58,872 nt of DNA from Caulobacter sp. (GTDB lineage Bacteria > Pseudomonadota > Alphaproteobacteria > Caulobacterales > Caulobacteraceae), in assembly GCA_028291265.1 (NCBI GenBank), contig JAQGIK010000156.1:1-58872 (forward strand), read 5' to 3'. The notes below the pieces were generated by a model that had not been told where the DNA came from, did not search any database, and was given only the letters and a program-made list of their open reading frames with translations. Position numbers and translations under genes: made by a program. This document shows positions 16,467-25,328 of this stretch, piece after piece (the first letter of the stretch is position 1; every line of letters begins with the position of its first letter).

Positions 16467-17288
16467 ATGCTGATGGTCATCTCTCCCGCCAAGTCCCTGG
16501 ACTTCACGGCGCCGCCAAAGTCGCTGCCTCTGACCGAGCCGCGGCTCAAGGCCGACACGGTCGAGCTGGCCAAGGTCGCCAGGGGCCAGAGCGCCCGGCA
16601 GCTCAAGCGGCTGATGCATCTGTCCGACGCCCTGGCCGGCCTCAACCACGCCCGCTTCCAGGCCCTCGACCCGCTGGCCGAGGACGGCCTGCAGGCGGCC
16701 GTCGCCTTCAACGGCGACGTCTACGCCGGGCTGTCGGCCCGCACCCTCGACAAGGCCGCCTTCGCCTGGGCCCAGCAGCATCTGCGCATCCTGTCGGGCC
16801 TCTACGGCCTGTTGCGCCCCGCCGACGCCATCCAGCCCTACCGGCTGGAGATGGGCACGCGGCTGAAGACGAAGCGGGGCTCCAACCTCTACGACTTCTG
16901 GGGCGACAAGGTCGCGCGCCAGCTCAACGCCGACGCCGAGGGCCACAGCGACCCGACCCTGATCAACCTGGCCAGCCAGGAGTATTTCGGGGCCGTCGAC
17001 GCCGCCGCCCTCAAGCTGCCGGTGGTCACCTGCCGGTTCCTTGAGGAGAAGGACGGCGAGACCCGCCAGCTCAGCTTCTTCGCCAAACAGGCGCGGGGGC
17101 TGATGGCCCGCTTCGCCATCGACCAACGGATCGAGCAGGCCGGCGACCTCAAGGCCTTCGACACCGCCGGCTATGCGTTCAAGAGCCACCTCTCCAACGA
17201 CGCCGAATGGGTCTTCGCCCGGCCGCAACCGCCGCCGATCACCCAGCAACGCGCCGCCGCTCGTAATTCACCAGCGGATGAATTATAG
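16467..17288 (+). CDS. yaaA: Peroxide stress protein YaaA (DUF328/UPF0246)
   Basis: The 273-residue protein starts with LMVISPAKSLDF and contains AFNGDVYAGL, LSGLYGLLRPADAIQPYRLEMG and NLYDFWGD, all conserved in YaaA. In Escherichia coli, YaaA binds DNA and lowers iron-dependent peroxide damage. The C-terminus has about 15 residues beyond the common family end. Its last codons overlap an inverted repeat that may belong to the promoter of the next gene. Confidence 0.93.
   Translation: MLMVISPAKSLDFTAPPKSLPLTEPRLKADTVELAKVARGQSARQLKRLMHLSDALAGLNHARFQALDPLAEDGLQAAVAFNGDVYAGLSARTLDKAAFAWAQQHLRILSGLYGLLRPADAIQPYRLEMGTRLKTKRGSNLYDFWGDKVARQLNADAEGHSDPTLINLASQEYFGAVDAAALKLPVVTCRFLEEKDGETRQLSFFAKQARGLMARFAIDQRIEQAGDLKAFDTAGYAFKSHLSNDAEWVFARPQPPPITQQRAAARNSPADEL
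17264..17285. promoter_or_regulatory. Inverted repeat, possible operator upstream of bdhA
   Basis: TAATTCA and TGAATTA form perfect 7-base arms separated by 8 bases. The site lies across the end of yaaA, about 75 bases before the bdhA start. It is A+T-rich against a G+C-rich background, as operators often are. No regulator can be named. Confidence 0.35.
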
Positions 17289-17357
17289 GCGCTCGAATGA
17301 TGCGACGCGAAGGTCTATGCTGCGCCGCACAAAATCAAGAAACGTCGGAGCGCATCG

Positions 17358-18149
17358 ATGGACTACGGGCTCAAAGGTCAGGCGGCGATCGTCACCGGCT
17401 CGACCAGCGGCATCGGCCACGCCATTGCCCAGGCCCTGGCCGAAGCCGGCGTCGATGTGGTGCTCAACGGCCTGGGTGACCCGGCCGCCATCGAAGCGAC
17501 CCGCAGCCAGCTCGAGACGGCCACCGGCGCCCGCGTCCGCTACCACGGCGCCGACATGACCGACGGCGGCCAGATCGCCGAGATGGTCGCCTATGCCCAC
17601 AGCCAGTTCGGCCGCCTCGACATCCTGGTCAACAACGCCGGCATCCAGTTCGTCTCGCCGATCGATCAGTTCCCGACCGACAAATGGGACCAGATCATCG
17701 CCATCAACCTGAGCTCCAACTTCCACGCCATCCGCGCCGCCCTGCCGATCATGAAGGCGGCGAAACACGGCCGGATCATCAACATCGCCTCGGCCCACGG
17801 CCTGGTCGCCAGCCCGTTCAAGGGCGCCTACGTCGCCGCCAAGCACGGCGTGCTCGGCCTGACCAAGACGGTGGCCCTGGAGATCGCCGAGGCCGGCATC
17901 ACCTGCAACGCCATCTGCCCGGGCTATGTCCACACCCCGCTGGTCGACGGCCAGATCAAGGACACCGCCAAGGCCCGCGGCATGACCGAGGAGGCCGTGG
18001 TGCGCGATGTCATCCTCGCCGCCCAGCCCAGCAAGGCCTTCATCAGCTTCGAGCAGCTGAACGGCATGGTGCTCTACCTGGCCAGCGCCGCCGGCGGCGG
18101 CGTCAACGGCGCCCACCTCTCCATCGACGGCGGCTGGACGGCGGGCTGA
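17358..18149 (+). CDS. bdhA: 3-hydroxybutyrate dehydrogenase
   Basis: This 263-residue short-chain dehydrogenase interconverts D-3-hydroxybutyrate and acetoacetate with NAD. The cofactor motif TGSTSGIG (13-20), NNAG (92-95) and the catalytic S145, Y158 and K162 are all present. The loop after ICPGYVHTPLV and the AQPSKAFI segment near the C-terminus are hallmarks of 3-hydroxybutyrate dehydrogenases rather than general reductases. This fits a PHB-using bacterium; a MaoC-type hydratase and a probable methylsuccinyl-CoA dehydrogenase are also in the window. Confidence 0.93.
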   Translation: MDYGLKGQAAIVTGSTSGIGHAIAQALAEAGVDVVLNGLGDPAAIEATRSQLETATGARVRYHGADMTDGGQIAEMVAYAHSQFGRLDILVNNAGIQFVSPIDQFPTDKWDQIIAINLSSNFHAIRAALPIMKAAKHGRIINIASAHGLVASPFKGAYVAAKHGVLGLTKTVALEIAEAGITCNAICPGYVHTPLVDGQIKDTAKARGMTEEAVVRDVILAAQPSKAFISFEQLNGMVLYLASAAGGGVNGAHLSIDGGWTAG

Positions 18150-18171
18150 GGCCCGGCCTACAGGTCTTGCC

Positions 18172-18600
18172 ATGAGCCAGCCGCCCCTCGAAGAAACCGC
18201 CTCGCCGCGCCCGGTGCCGACCGTCGGCGTCGTCTGCCTGCGGGGGAACGAAGTGCTGCTGATCAAGCGCGGCAACCCGCCCCGCAAGGGCCAGTGGAGC
18301 CTGCCCGGCGGCCGGCTGGAGTGGGGCGAGACCCTGCAGGTCGGCGCCTTGCGCGAACTGCGCGAGGAGACCGGGGTGGAGGCGCAGATTCTCGGCCTGA
18401 TCGACGTTGTCGACGGCGTGATGACCACCCGCCACTACATCATGATCGACTACGCCGCCCGCTGGACGGCCGGTGAACCGGTGGCTGGCGACGACGCCGC
18501 CGACGCGAAGTTTTTCACGATCGAGGCGGCGCTGGCGGCCGTCGAATGGGAGGAAACCCGCCGGGTGATCCGTGAAGCCGTCGAACGGTTCGGCGCTTGA
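18172..18600 (+). CDS. NUDIX hydrolase
   Basis: The 142-residue protein has a complete Nudix box, from GGRLEWGETL through ALRELREETGVEA, with the catalytic glutamates in REETG. It begins GVVCLRGNEVLLIKRG, like the ADP-ribose pyrophosphatase/MutT-like group. It hydrolyses a nucleoside diphosphate linked to another group, but the substrate is not determined. It lies 22 bases after bdhA and is probably co-transcribed with it. Confidence 0.92.
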   Translation: MSQPPLEETASPRPVPTVGVVCLRGNEVLLIKRGNPPRKGQWSLPGGRLEWGETLQVGALRELREETGVEAQILGLIDVVDGVMTTRHYIMIDYAARWTAGEPVAGDDAADAKFFTIEAALAAVEWEETRRVIREAVERFGA

Positions 18601-18667
18601 CGACCCTCGCGTAAGGCGCGGTTGATAGCCCCACGACGGGCGACGAACGGCCCGCGGGGAGAACGCC

Positions 18668-19651
18668 ATGACCCTTCACACCCCTCTTTGCGACCTGCTG
18701 GGCGTCGAGCATCCGATCATGCTGGCCGGCATGGGCGGGGTCTCCTACGCCGAGCTGGCGGCGGCGGTGAGCAATGCCGGCGGCTATGGCGTGCTGGGCA
18801 TGGCCGGTCGCGGGCCCGACTTCATCCGCGCGCAGATGCGCCAGGTGCGGACCCTGACCGACCGGCCGTTCGGCGTCGACCTGCTGGCCGCCACCCCTGA
18901 CAGCCTGACCGCCAGCGTCGATGTCATCATCGAGGAAGGCGCCTCGGCCTTCATCGCCGGCCTCGGCGTGCCGATGCCGATCATGGAGAAGCTGAAGAAG
19001 GCGGGGCTGACGGTCATGGTCGTCTGCGGCGCGGTCAAACATGCGGTGAAGGCCGAGCAGGCCGGCTGCGACGCGGTCATCTGCCAGGGCGGCGAGGGCG
19101 GCGGCCACACGGGCCTGGTCGGCACCCTGCCGCTGGTCGCCCAGGCGGTCGAGGCGGTGAAGGTTCCCGTCGTGGCGGCCGGCGGCCTCTACGACGGTCG
19201 CGGCCTGGCGGCGTCGCTGGCGCTCGGCGCCGTCGGCGTCTGGATGGGCACCCGGTTCATCGCCTCCACCGAAGCCCACGCCGGCGAGCTCTACCGCCGG
19301 ACCATCGTCGAATCGGTCGACGAGGACACCGTCCGCACCCGCTGCTACAGCGGCAAGCCGATGCGGGTGCGCAAGAACCCCTATGTCGACGACTGGGAAT
19401 CGCGCCCGGGCGACATCCAGCCCTTCCCGGTCCAGGCCGGCATTTCGATCCAGAACAACGCCATGGGCGGCATCGGTGGCCAGACCGAGAACCTCGACCC
19501 CGACAAGAGCTGCTTCGCCATGGGCCAGAGCGCCGGCGGCGTGCGCGACGTGCTGCCGGCCGGCGAGATCGTCCGCCGCATCATGGCCGAGGCCGAGGCC
19601 TCGATCAGCCGGGTGGCGGCGATCCGGGGGCGGGAACCGGCGACGGCCTGA
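18668..19651 (+). CDS. Nitronate monooxygenase family FMN protein
   Basis: The 327-residue TIM-barrel flavoprotein matches the NPD/nitronate monooxygenase family. The FMN phosphate site GGEGGGHTG, AAGGLYDGRGLAASLALGA and GVWMGTRF are typical. Members either oxidise nitronates or act as enoyl-reductase relatives (FabK), so the exact reaction is open. It starts 68 bases after the NUDIX gene with a GGGGAGAACGCC leader. Confidence 0.9.
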   Translation: MTLHTPLCDLLGVEHPIMLAGMGGVSYAELAAAVSNAGGYGVLGMAGRGPDFIRAQMRQVRTLTDRPFGVDLLAATPDSLTASVDVIIEEGASAFIAGLGVPMPIMEKLKKAGLTVMVVCGAVKHAVKAEQAGCDAVICQGGEGGGHTGLVGTLPLVAQAVEAVKVPVVAAGGLYDGRGLAASLALGAVGVWMGTRFIASTEAHAGELYRRTIVESVDEDTVRTRCYSGKPMRVRKNPYVDDWESRPGDIQPFPVQAGISIQNNAMGGIGGQTENLDPDKSCFAMGQSAGGVRDVLPAGEIVRRIMAEAEASISRVAAIRGREPATA

Positions 19652-19704
19652 CGCAGGGCTAAAAAGGCAATGTTTTCAGCGGTTTAAATACTCTCTCACT
19701 AGCC

Positions 19705-19731
19705 TTGACGCACCGCAGCAGGGTCTATAGG
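19705..19731 (+). promoter_or_regulatory. Candidate housekeeping promoter for the atp F0 operon
   Basis: TTGACG at 19705-19710 is followed after 15 bases by TATAGG at 19726-19731, about 67 bases before atpI. The spacing and sequence are compatible with the TTGACG-type housekeeping sigma factor promoters of Caulobacter. The surrounding 60 bases are clearly A+T-richer than the genes. It is a sequence match only. Confidence 0.4.
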
Positions 19732-19797
19732 TTCCGCGCCGATCAAGCCGGGCCCGGAGGGTGTTCTTCCAGGCCGTTTGCAGAGCTGACCGCTCCC

Positions 19798-20157
19798 ATG
19801 CCTAGGGCCGACGAAAACCGCGAAGAGGCGCTGAAACGCCTCGACGAACGGGCCGCCGCACTCCAGGCGCGCACCGCCAAGCCCGCGTCGCACGCGGCTG
19901 GCGAGGCGGCGACCAGCCAGGCTTGGCGAATTCTGGCTGAACTGCTGGGCGGCGTGCTCATCGGTCTGGCCATCGGGGCGGTCATCGACCGATTCCTGCC
20001 GACCAAGCCCTGGGGCATGATTGGCGGGGTCCTGGGTGGGTTTGCGTTGTCGCTCTATATGGCGCGGCGCACGGCCAACCGGTTGATGGCCATGGCGAAG
20101 GCGGAGCAGGGCGATACTCCGCTCCCCGTCATCGCCGACGACGAAGACGAAGATTAA
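19798..20157 (+). CDS. atpI: ATP synthase protein I
   Basis: The 119-residue protein has a charged N-terminal half and two membrane helices (LLGGVLIGLAIGAVID and GMIGGVLGGFALSLYMA), the AtpI layout. AtpI assists assembly of the c-ring. The ATG at 19798 was chosen over an upstream ATG at 19705 because the latter overlaps the likely promoter and adds residues unlike the family. It lies 14 bases before atpB. Confidence 0.9.
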   Translation: MPRADENREEALKRLDERAAALQARTAKPASHAAGEAATSQAWRILAELLGGVLIGLAIGAVIDRFLPTKPWGMIGGVLGGFALSLYMARRTANRLMAMAKAEQGDTPLPVIADDEDED

Positions 20158-20171
20158 GGAGCGAGAGGCCC

Positions 20172-20963
20172 GTGGCCGATCCGTTGCACCAGTTCAAGAT
20201 CGAGAAGCTCGTCGACCTTCCCGACGTCACCCTGCCGGGCATCGGCACGGTCGATCTGGCCTTCACCAACTCGCACCTGGCGATGACCATCGCCTTTGTC
20301 GCCATCATCGCCTTCATGTCGCTGGTCACCGCCAACGCCAAGGTCGTTCCCGGCCGCCTGCAGGGCGTCGGCGAGCAGATGTTCGGCCTCATCGACAACC
20401 TGACCAGCTCGATCATCGGCCATGAAGGCCGCAAGTTCATGCCGTTCGTCTTCACCATCTTCATGTTCATCCTGGCGATGAACTTCCTGGGTCTGGTGAA
20501 CATCCCCGGCGTCTTCCACATGTTCACCGCGACCTCGCAGATCGCCGTGACCGCCACCTTCGGCGTGGTGACCATCGCCCTGGTGCTCATCGTCGGCTTC
20601 GCCAAGCACGGCCTGGGCTTCTTCAAGCTGTTCGTGCCGGGCGGCGTGCCGTGGCCGCTGCTGCCGGTCATCATCCCGATCGAGTTCGCCTCCTTCCTGC
20701 TGCGCCCGCTGACCCTGACGCTTCGTCTGTTCGGCAACATGATGGGCGGCCACGTCGCCCTGAAGGTGTTCGCCGGCTTTGTCGGCGCCGCCGCCATCGG
20801 CGGCATCGGCTACCTGGGCATCCTGGTCGGCCCGCTGTCCTTCGGCATGGTCACCGCCTTGACCGCGCTGGAGTTCCTCGTCGCCTTCCTGCAGGCTTTC
20901 GTCTTCGCCGTTCTGACCACCATCTATCTGAACGATGTGGTCAATCTCGGTCACGGCCACTAA
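20172..20963 (+). CDS. atpB: F0F1 ATP synthase subunit a
   Basis: The 263-residue proton-channel subunit starts at GTG. The essential arginine is R185 in LTLRLFGNMMGGH, the family signature. About six hydrophobic helices are visible, ending with FVFAVLTTIYLNDVVNLGHGH. It is the second gene of an F0-only operon; the F1 genes are not in this window, as is usual for alphaproteobacteria. Confidence 0.97.
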   Translation: MADPLHQFKIEKLVDLPDVTLPGIGTVDLAFTNSHLAMTIAFVAIIAFMSLVTANAKVVPGRLQGVGEQMFGLIDNLTSSIIGHEGRKFMPFVFTIFMFILAMNFLGLVNIPGVFHMFTATSQIAVTATFGVVTIALVLIVGFAKHGLGFFKLFVPGGVPWPLLPVIIPIEFASFLLRPLTLTLRLFGNMMGGHVALKVFAGFVGAAAIGGIGYLGILVGPLSFGMVTALTALEFLVAFLQAFVFAVLTTIYLNDVVNLGHGH

Positions 20964-21014
20964 AAGCGGCCCAAACCGAACCCTCTCTAACCAACTCACC
21001 AGGACTAAACTTTC

Positions 21015-21239
21015 ATGGAACCGACGACCTACAAGTACATCGGCGCGGGCCTCGCGACCCTCGGCATGATCGGCGCCGGCATCGGCGTGGGCAACATCTT
21101 CGGCAGCTTCCTGACGGGCGCCCTGCGCAACCCGTCGGCCGCCGCCAGCCAGATCGGCAACCTGTTCGTGGGCGCCGCCCTGGCCGAAGCCCTGGGCATC
21201 CTGGCCTTCGTGCTCGGCATCCTGATCTTCTCCGCCTAA
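21015..21239 (+). CDS. atpE: F0F1 ATP synthase subunit c
   Basis: The 74-residue hairpin proteolipid has two helices joined by the polar loop ALRNPSAA. The proton-binding carboxylate is E58 in GAALAEALG. The length and loop match alphaproteobacterial AtpE. It lies 51 bases after atpB; this is the widest gap in the operon, as often seen where the c subunit needs high translation. Confidence 0.97.
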   Translation: MEPTTYKYIGAGLATLGMIGAGIGVGNIFGSFLTGALRNPSAAASQIGNLFVGAALAEALGILAFVLGILIFSA

Positions 21240-21297
21240 GACCTTCCACAAGCCCGGCGTGTCGCTGATGCGGCGCGCCGGTCTGGAAATGACCGGT

Positions 21298-21885
21298 ATG
21301 GCCAGCCCTGATCCGCACGCCGCCCCAAGCACCAGCACGGGGGCGAGCGAAACCCACGCGACGACAAGCGAGGCCGAGCACGGCAGCGCGGGTCTGCCGC
21401 AGTTCGAGTTCCAGCACTGGGCGGGTCAGATCGCCTGGCTGCTGATCCTGTTCGTCATCCTCTATGTGCTGATGTCGCGGGTCTTCACCCCGCGTCTGCG
21501 CAAGGTGCTCGACGAGCGGACCAACACCATCGCCAGCGCCCTCGACCAGGCCCGCAAGGTGCAGGAAGAAGCCAACGCCCAGGCCGCCCAGGCCCAGGCC
21601 GATCTGGCCGACGCCCGCGCCAAGGCTCACAAGATGGCCACCGACGCCCGCGCCAAGGCCACCGCCGAAGCCCAGGCCCGTCAGGCCGCCGAGGACGCCA
21701 GGCTGGCCGACAAGATGGCGGAAGCCGAGACCCGCATCCGGGCCTCGCGCGACGCCGCCATGGCCCATGTGGCGACCATCGCCTCCGACACGGCCTCGGC
21801 CATCGTCGAAAAGCTGACCGGCGCCGCACCCAAGGCCGCCGACCTGAGCGCGGCCCTGGCCGCCGTCAAGGAAGGGGCCCGCTGA
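21298..21885 (+). CDS. atpF2: F0F1 ATP synthase subunit b' (second b subunit)
   Basis: The protein has a polar N-terminus (rich in A, S, T, H), one helix (IAWLLILFVILYVLMSRVF) and a long alanine- and charge-rich coiled coil, the layout of the b' stator subunit. Several starts are possible (21259, 21268, 21289, 21298). The ATG at 21298 has GGAA nine bases upstream and gives the family-like beginning MASPDPH; 195 residues result. It overlaps atpF by one base (TGATG). Confidence 0.9.
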   Translation: MASPDPHAAPSTSTGASETHATTSEAEHGSAGLPQFEFQHWAGQIAWLLILFVILYVLMSRVFTPRLRKVLDERTNTIASALDQARKVQEEANAQAAQAQADLADARAKAHKMATDARAKATAEAQARQAAEDARLADKMAEAETRIRASRDAAMAHVATIASDTASAIVEKLTGAAPKAADLSAALAAVKEGAR

Positions 21886-22379
21886 TGCTCGAATTTTTTG
21901 GCAGTCCCGAGAACTGGGTCGGCTGGGGCCTGATCGTCTTCCTCGGCATCGTCGTCTTCGTCGGCGGTTTCAAGAGGATCGCCGGCGCCCTCGATGACAA
22001 GGCCGCCACCATCCAGGCCGACCTCGACGAGGCCGCCCGCCTGCGCGCCGAAGCCGAGGCCCTGCTGGCCGAGATCCGCGGTCAACGCGAAGACGCCGAG
22101 AAGCAGGCCGCCGGCATGCTGGCCGCGGCCGAAGCCGACGCCGCCCGCATGGCGGTCGACGCCCAGGTCAAGCTGGAAGAGACGATCGCCCGCCGCGCCG
22201 CCCTGGCCGAGCGCAAGATCGCCTCGGCCGAGGCCCAGGCCTCGGCGGAAGTGAAGGCCGCCGCCGCCGATCTGGCCACCCAGACCGCCGAGCGCCTGCT
22301 GGTCGCCCGCATCGCCGCCGCCAAGTCCGACCCCAGCGTCGACGCGGCGATCGCCCAGCTGGCCGGCCGCCTGCAGTAG
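21885..22379 (+). CDS. atpF: F0F1 ATP synthase subunit b
   Basis: The 164-residue stator subunit has one N-terminal helix (WVGWGLIVFLGIVVFVGGF) and a coiled coil rich in alanine, glutamate and arginine. The start shares a base with the b' stop. It is the last gene of the F0 operon, and a strong terminator follows 42 bases downstream. Confidence 0.95.
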   Translation: MLEFFGSPENWVGWGLIVFLGIVVFVGGFKRIAGALDDKAATIQADLDEAARLRAEAEALLAEIRGQREDAEKQAAGMLAAAEADAARMAVDAQVKLEETIARRAALAERKIASAEAQASAEVKAAAADLATQTAERLLVARIAAAKSDPSVDAAIAQLAGRLQ

Positions 22380-22421
22380 ACCCCCTTTCGAGGGTGGCTT
22401 CCGCCGCCCCGATAAGTCCAG

Positions 22422-22457
22422 AATGCCCTCCGATGCAGGTCGGGGGGCATTTTCTTT
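22422..22457 (+). terminator. Rho-independent terminator after the atp F0 operon
   Basis: AATGCCCTCCGA pairs with TCGGGGGGCATT (one G-T pair in the stem), leaving a short loop, and is followed by TTTCTTT. It ends the F0 operon and lies just upstream of the next gene's ribosome binding site. Confidence 0.8.
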
Positions 22458-22494
22458 GCCCGCATTCCGGCCGCCTATTCCGAGAGGACCGCCC

Positions 22495-23049
22495 ATGACC
22501 CGTCTTCAACCCCTGCTGCTGGCGCTTGTCGCCGTCGTCCTCGCCGGCGTCGCCGGGCCGTCGGTGGCCGCCAACCCCAGGGGCGAATGCCTGTGGAAGG
22601 CCCTGCCGGCCAACCAGCGCGACGAGATGATCGACAACTACCGGGCCAAGGGCCTGGCCTCGATCGCCGAGGTGAAGGTCTCCGACGAACTGACCCTGAC
22701 CCTGCGCAAGGCCTGCAGCTTCAAGGCCGAGGAGGATTACGCGGCCGGCGAGATCATCGGCGCGACCCTCGTCGTCAAGGGCGCCGACCTGATGCTGTTC
22801 GAGCGCAACAAGCTGGCCAGGGGAACGATGGACCGGGTCTGGATCCAGCTCCCGCAGGCCGACAGGGACAGCCTGACCACCTTCGGCCTGTCCATCCTGG
22901 CCGACGGCAACGACGCCGCCGCCGAGGCCGCGGCGGTGATCGTCCGGGTCACCCAGGAGCTCGGCCTGCCGACCACCTCGCTCAACGAGGACGTCTATGC
23001 CTACCTCGTGGCGCGCGCCATTCGCGAGGCCCGGGAGGCCGGACGCTAA
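22495..23049 (+). CDS. Exported protein of unknown function
   Basis: The 184-residue protein starts with a signal peptide (about residues 1-25, cleavage near SVAANP). The mature part is mainly helical and contains two cysteines (GECLWKAL and KACSF) that could form a disulfide in the periplasm. I do not recognise the family. The ATG at 22495 has GAGAGG upstream. It sits alone between the atp terminator and a gene on the other strand. Confidence 0.8.
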   Translation: MTRLQPLLLALVAVVLAGVAGPSVAANPRGECLWKALPANQRDEMIDNYRAKGLASIAEVKVSDELTLTLRKACSFKAEEDYAAGEIIGATLVVKGADLMLFERNKLARGTMDRVWIQLPQADRDSLTTFGLSILADGNDAAAEAAAVIVRVTQELGLPTTSLNEDVYAYLVARAIREAREAGR

Positions 23050-23077
23050 CGGGTCAGGTAGATCGCTCGGGCGGTGG

Positions 23078-23482
23078 TTAGGCCGTCCGCCAGCCCCGAC
23101 GCTTGAGCGCCCGGCGCCAGCCGGCCATGGCGCCGTGGCCTCGGGTGACGAAGCGTTCGACGCGCAGCATCATCTGCCAGAAGATCGAGACGAACGGCGA
23201 GTTGCGGCGCAGCAGCCGGCGGATCGGCGACAGGACGCGCGGCCAGCGGTGGTGCGCCTTGATGAACAGCCGCTTGGCCCCGTAGCTGGCGCGCAGCACC
23301 AGGATCAGGCCGAGCGTGATGACCGGGATGCCGCCGGGGCCGGGCAGCGGCGCGACCAGGATGCCCAGCACGATGACCAGGAAGCCCAGGGTCATGCCGG
23401 CCGCCTTGTTCAACCGACGCAGGAAGGCCGACGCTGGCGGGCGTCTGCGGCGTTCGGGCGAGGCGAAGGTCACGGCGGTCAT
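23078..23482 (-). CDS. PGPGW-type membrane protein
   Basis: The 134-residue protein has a basic N-terminus, then a hydrophobic hairpin (GMTLGFLVIVLGILVAPLPG, then PGGIPVITLGLILVL) around the PGPG turn, and a basic C-terminal half. This matches the putative transmembrane PGPGW family, which has no known function. The ATG at 23482 was chosen; an in-frame TTG lies 30 bases upstream. It is transcribed away from the gcv operon end. Confidence 0.75.
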   Translation of the reverse strand: MTAVTFASPERRRRPPASAFLRRLNKAAGMTLGFLVIVLGILVAPLPGPGGIPVITLGLILVLRASYGAKRLFIKAHHRWPRVLSPIRRLLRRNSPFVSIFWQMMLRVERFVTRGHGAMAGWRRALKRRGWRTA

Positions 23483-23756
23483 CGGGGCGGTCTGGCGGGC
23501 CGTCCCGGACAATCCGGTTCTTCAGCCTTGTCCCCGACATATGGTGCGAAGCGGGGTCAGGGGAAGATGCCCGGCGGCGCTATGACGAAGGTTTAATCTA
23601 CAAGGTTACTTCGATTTTCTGTGCACGGACCGTGCAGGCGCCGCCAAAAGCTATACAGGGCAAGGAATCCCCGTTCAGCGGCGCCACGGATATGGATAAC
23701 GTGAATTCGAAGACAGAATTCGATGTTACCGATTGTTGCGCCAGAAGTGACCGCCG
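23483..23756. other. Intergenic region with palindromes after gcvPB
   Basis: This stretch lies between the end of gcvPB and the start of the PGPGW gene, both on the minus strand. It holds a perfect 15-base palindrome (TGCACGG-A-CCGTGCA, 23632-23646) and a direct repeat of GAATTCGA (23703-23710 and 23716-23723). It is visibly A+T-richer than the genes. I see no convincing gene in it; a promoter for the PGPGW gene and 3' sequence of the gcv operon are the likely contents. Confidence 0.5.
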
Positions 23757-25328
23757 CTACTCCGCCGCCAGGGTCGCCGGCGCTTCCGGCTTCCACCGCA
23801 GCTTCGGCTTCCGGGCCGCCAGGGTCTCGTCGAGCCGGCGCAGGGGGGCCAGGTGCGGGGCGCCCTTGAAGCGGTCCGCGTCGCCGGTCTTGGCCGCCTG
23901 GGCCAAGGCCCGCAGCGCGGTGACGAACCGGTCCAGCTCCTGCTTCGACTCCGTCTCGGTCGGCTCGATCAGCATGGCCCCGTGGACGACCAGCGGAAAG
24001 TACATGGTCATCGGATGGAAGCCCTCGTCGATCATCGCCTTGGCGAAGTCGAGGGTGGTGACGCCGGTGCCCTCCAGCCAGGCGTCGTCGAACAGCGCCT
24101 CGTGCATGCAGGGCCCGTCCGGGAAGGCCGGGCTCATCAGGTCGCAAAGCCGCGCCTTGATGTAGTTGGCGTTGAGCACGGCGTCCTCGGCCACCTGCTT
24201 CAGGCCGTCCGAGCCATGGCTGCGCATGTAGGCGTAGGCCCGCACATACATGCCCATCTGGCCGTGGAAGGCGCTCATCCGGCCAAAGGCGCCGGCGGCC
24301 TCCTCGATGGCTTCCTCTTGCAGGATCAGGCCGTCCGGGCCGTGGGTCAGCCAGGGGGTCGGGGCGTAGGGGGCCAGGGCCTCGCTGAGCACCACGGGAC
24401 CCGCGCCCGGACCGCCGCCGCCATGCGGCGTCGAGAAGGTCTTGTGCAGATTGATGTGCATGGCGTCGACGCCGAGGTCGCCCGGGCGCACTCGGCCGAC
24501 GATGGCGTTGAAGTTGGCCCCGTCGCAATAGAAGTAGGCCCCCGCCGCATGGGTCAGCCGGGCGATCTCGACGATGTCGCGCTCGAACAGGCCGCAGGTG
24601 TTGGGGTTGGTGACCATGATGGCCGCCACGTCGGGGCCGAGCTTGGCCTCGAGGTCGGCCAGATCCACGCGGCCGTCGTCGGTCTGGGCGATCTCGCGCA
24701 CGGAATAGCCGACGAAGGCGGCGGTGGCCGGGTTGGTGCCGTGGGCGCTGGTCGGGACCAGCACCACCTTGCGGGCCGTATCGCCGCGCGCCTTGTGGGC
24801 CGCCTGGATGGCGAGGATGCCGCACAGCTCGCCGTTGGCGCCGGCCTTGGGGGTCAGGGCCACGGCCGGCATGCCGGTCAGGGTCTTCAGCCAGTGGGCC
24901 AGCCGGTCCATCAGCTCCAGGGCGCCGGGCACGGTCGACTGCGGCTGCAGCGGGTGGATGTCGGCGAACCCGGCCAGCCGCGCCATCTTCTCGTTGAGGC
25001 GCGGGTTGTGCTTCATCGTGCAGCTGCCCAGCGGATAGAGGGCCAGGTCGATGGCATGGTTCTTCTGGCTGAGGCGCACGTAGTGGCGCAGCGTCTCGGG
25101 CTCCGACAGGCCGGGCAGGCCGATCGGATTGCTGCGCACCAGGTCGCCCAGCTCGTCGGCGGAAATCGAGGCTTCCGGGATATCCACGCCAGTCTTGGAC
25201 CAGCCGTCCATCTCGAAGATCAGCCCTTCGTCCTGCAGCAGGCCGCGCCCGCCGGTCAGGGATGCGAAGCCGCCGGCGGCCGTCTCGGCCTGCGGCGTGG
25301 TCGGGCGTCCAACGCTGTTCATGCTCAT
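23757..25328 (-). CDS. gcvPB: Glycine dehydrogenase (decarboxylating) subunit 2
   Basis: This is the C-terminal half of split P-protein, 523 residues. It contains the PLP lysine (K296) in [17 protein letters not shown] and the conserved [10 protein letters not shown] and [10 protein letters not shown] segments. With GcvPA it decarboxylates glycine and passes the aminomethyl group to lipoyl-GcvH. The ATG overlaps the gcvPA stop (ATGA), so the two halves are translationally coupled. Confidence 0.96.
   Translation of the reverse strand: MSMNSVGRPTTPQAETAAGGFASLTGGRGLLQDEGLIFEMDGWSKTGVDIPEASISADELGDLVRSNPIGLPGLSEPETLRHYVRLSQKNHAIDLALYPLGSCTMKHNPRLNEKMARLAGFADIHPLQPQSTVPGALELMDRLAHWLKTLTGMPAVALTPKAGANGELCGILAIQAAHKARGDTARKVVLVPTSAHGTNPATAAFVGYSVREIAQTDDGRVDLADLEAKLGPDVAAIMVTNPNTCGLFERDIVEIARLTHAAGAYFYCDGANFNAIVGRVRPGDLGVDAMHINLHKTFSTPHGGGGPGAGPVVLSEALAPYAPTPWLTHGPDGLILQEEAIEEAAGAFGRMSAFHGQMGMYVRAYAYMRSHGSDGLKQVAEDAVLNANYIKARLCDLMSPAFPDGPCMHEALFDDAWLEGTGVTTLDFAKAMIDEGFHPMTMYFPLVVHGAMLIEPTETESKQELDRFVTALRALAQAAKTGDADRFKGAPHLAPLRRLDETLAARKPKLRWKPEAPATLAAE

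Noticed and set aside
13956-17249. A 1097-codon open frame on the minus strand
   Set aside because: It is antisense to four convincing genes (yceI, tsaC, the FAD oxidase and yaaA). Its translation is low-complexity G/A/R/Q/D, the usual result of reading high-G+C genes backwards.
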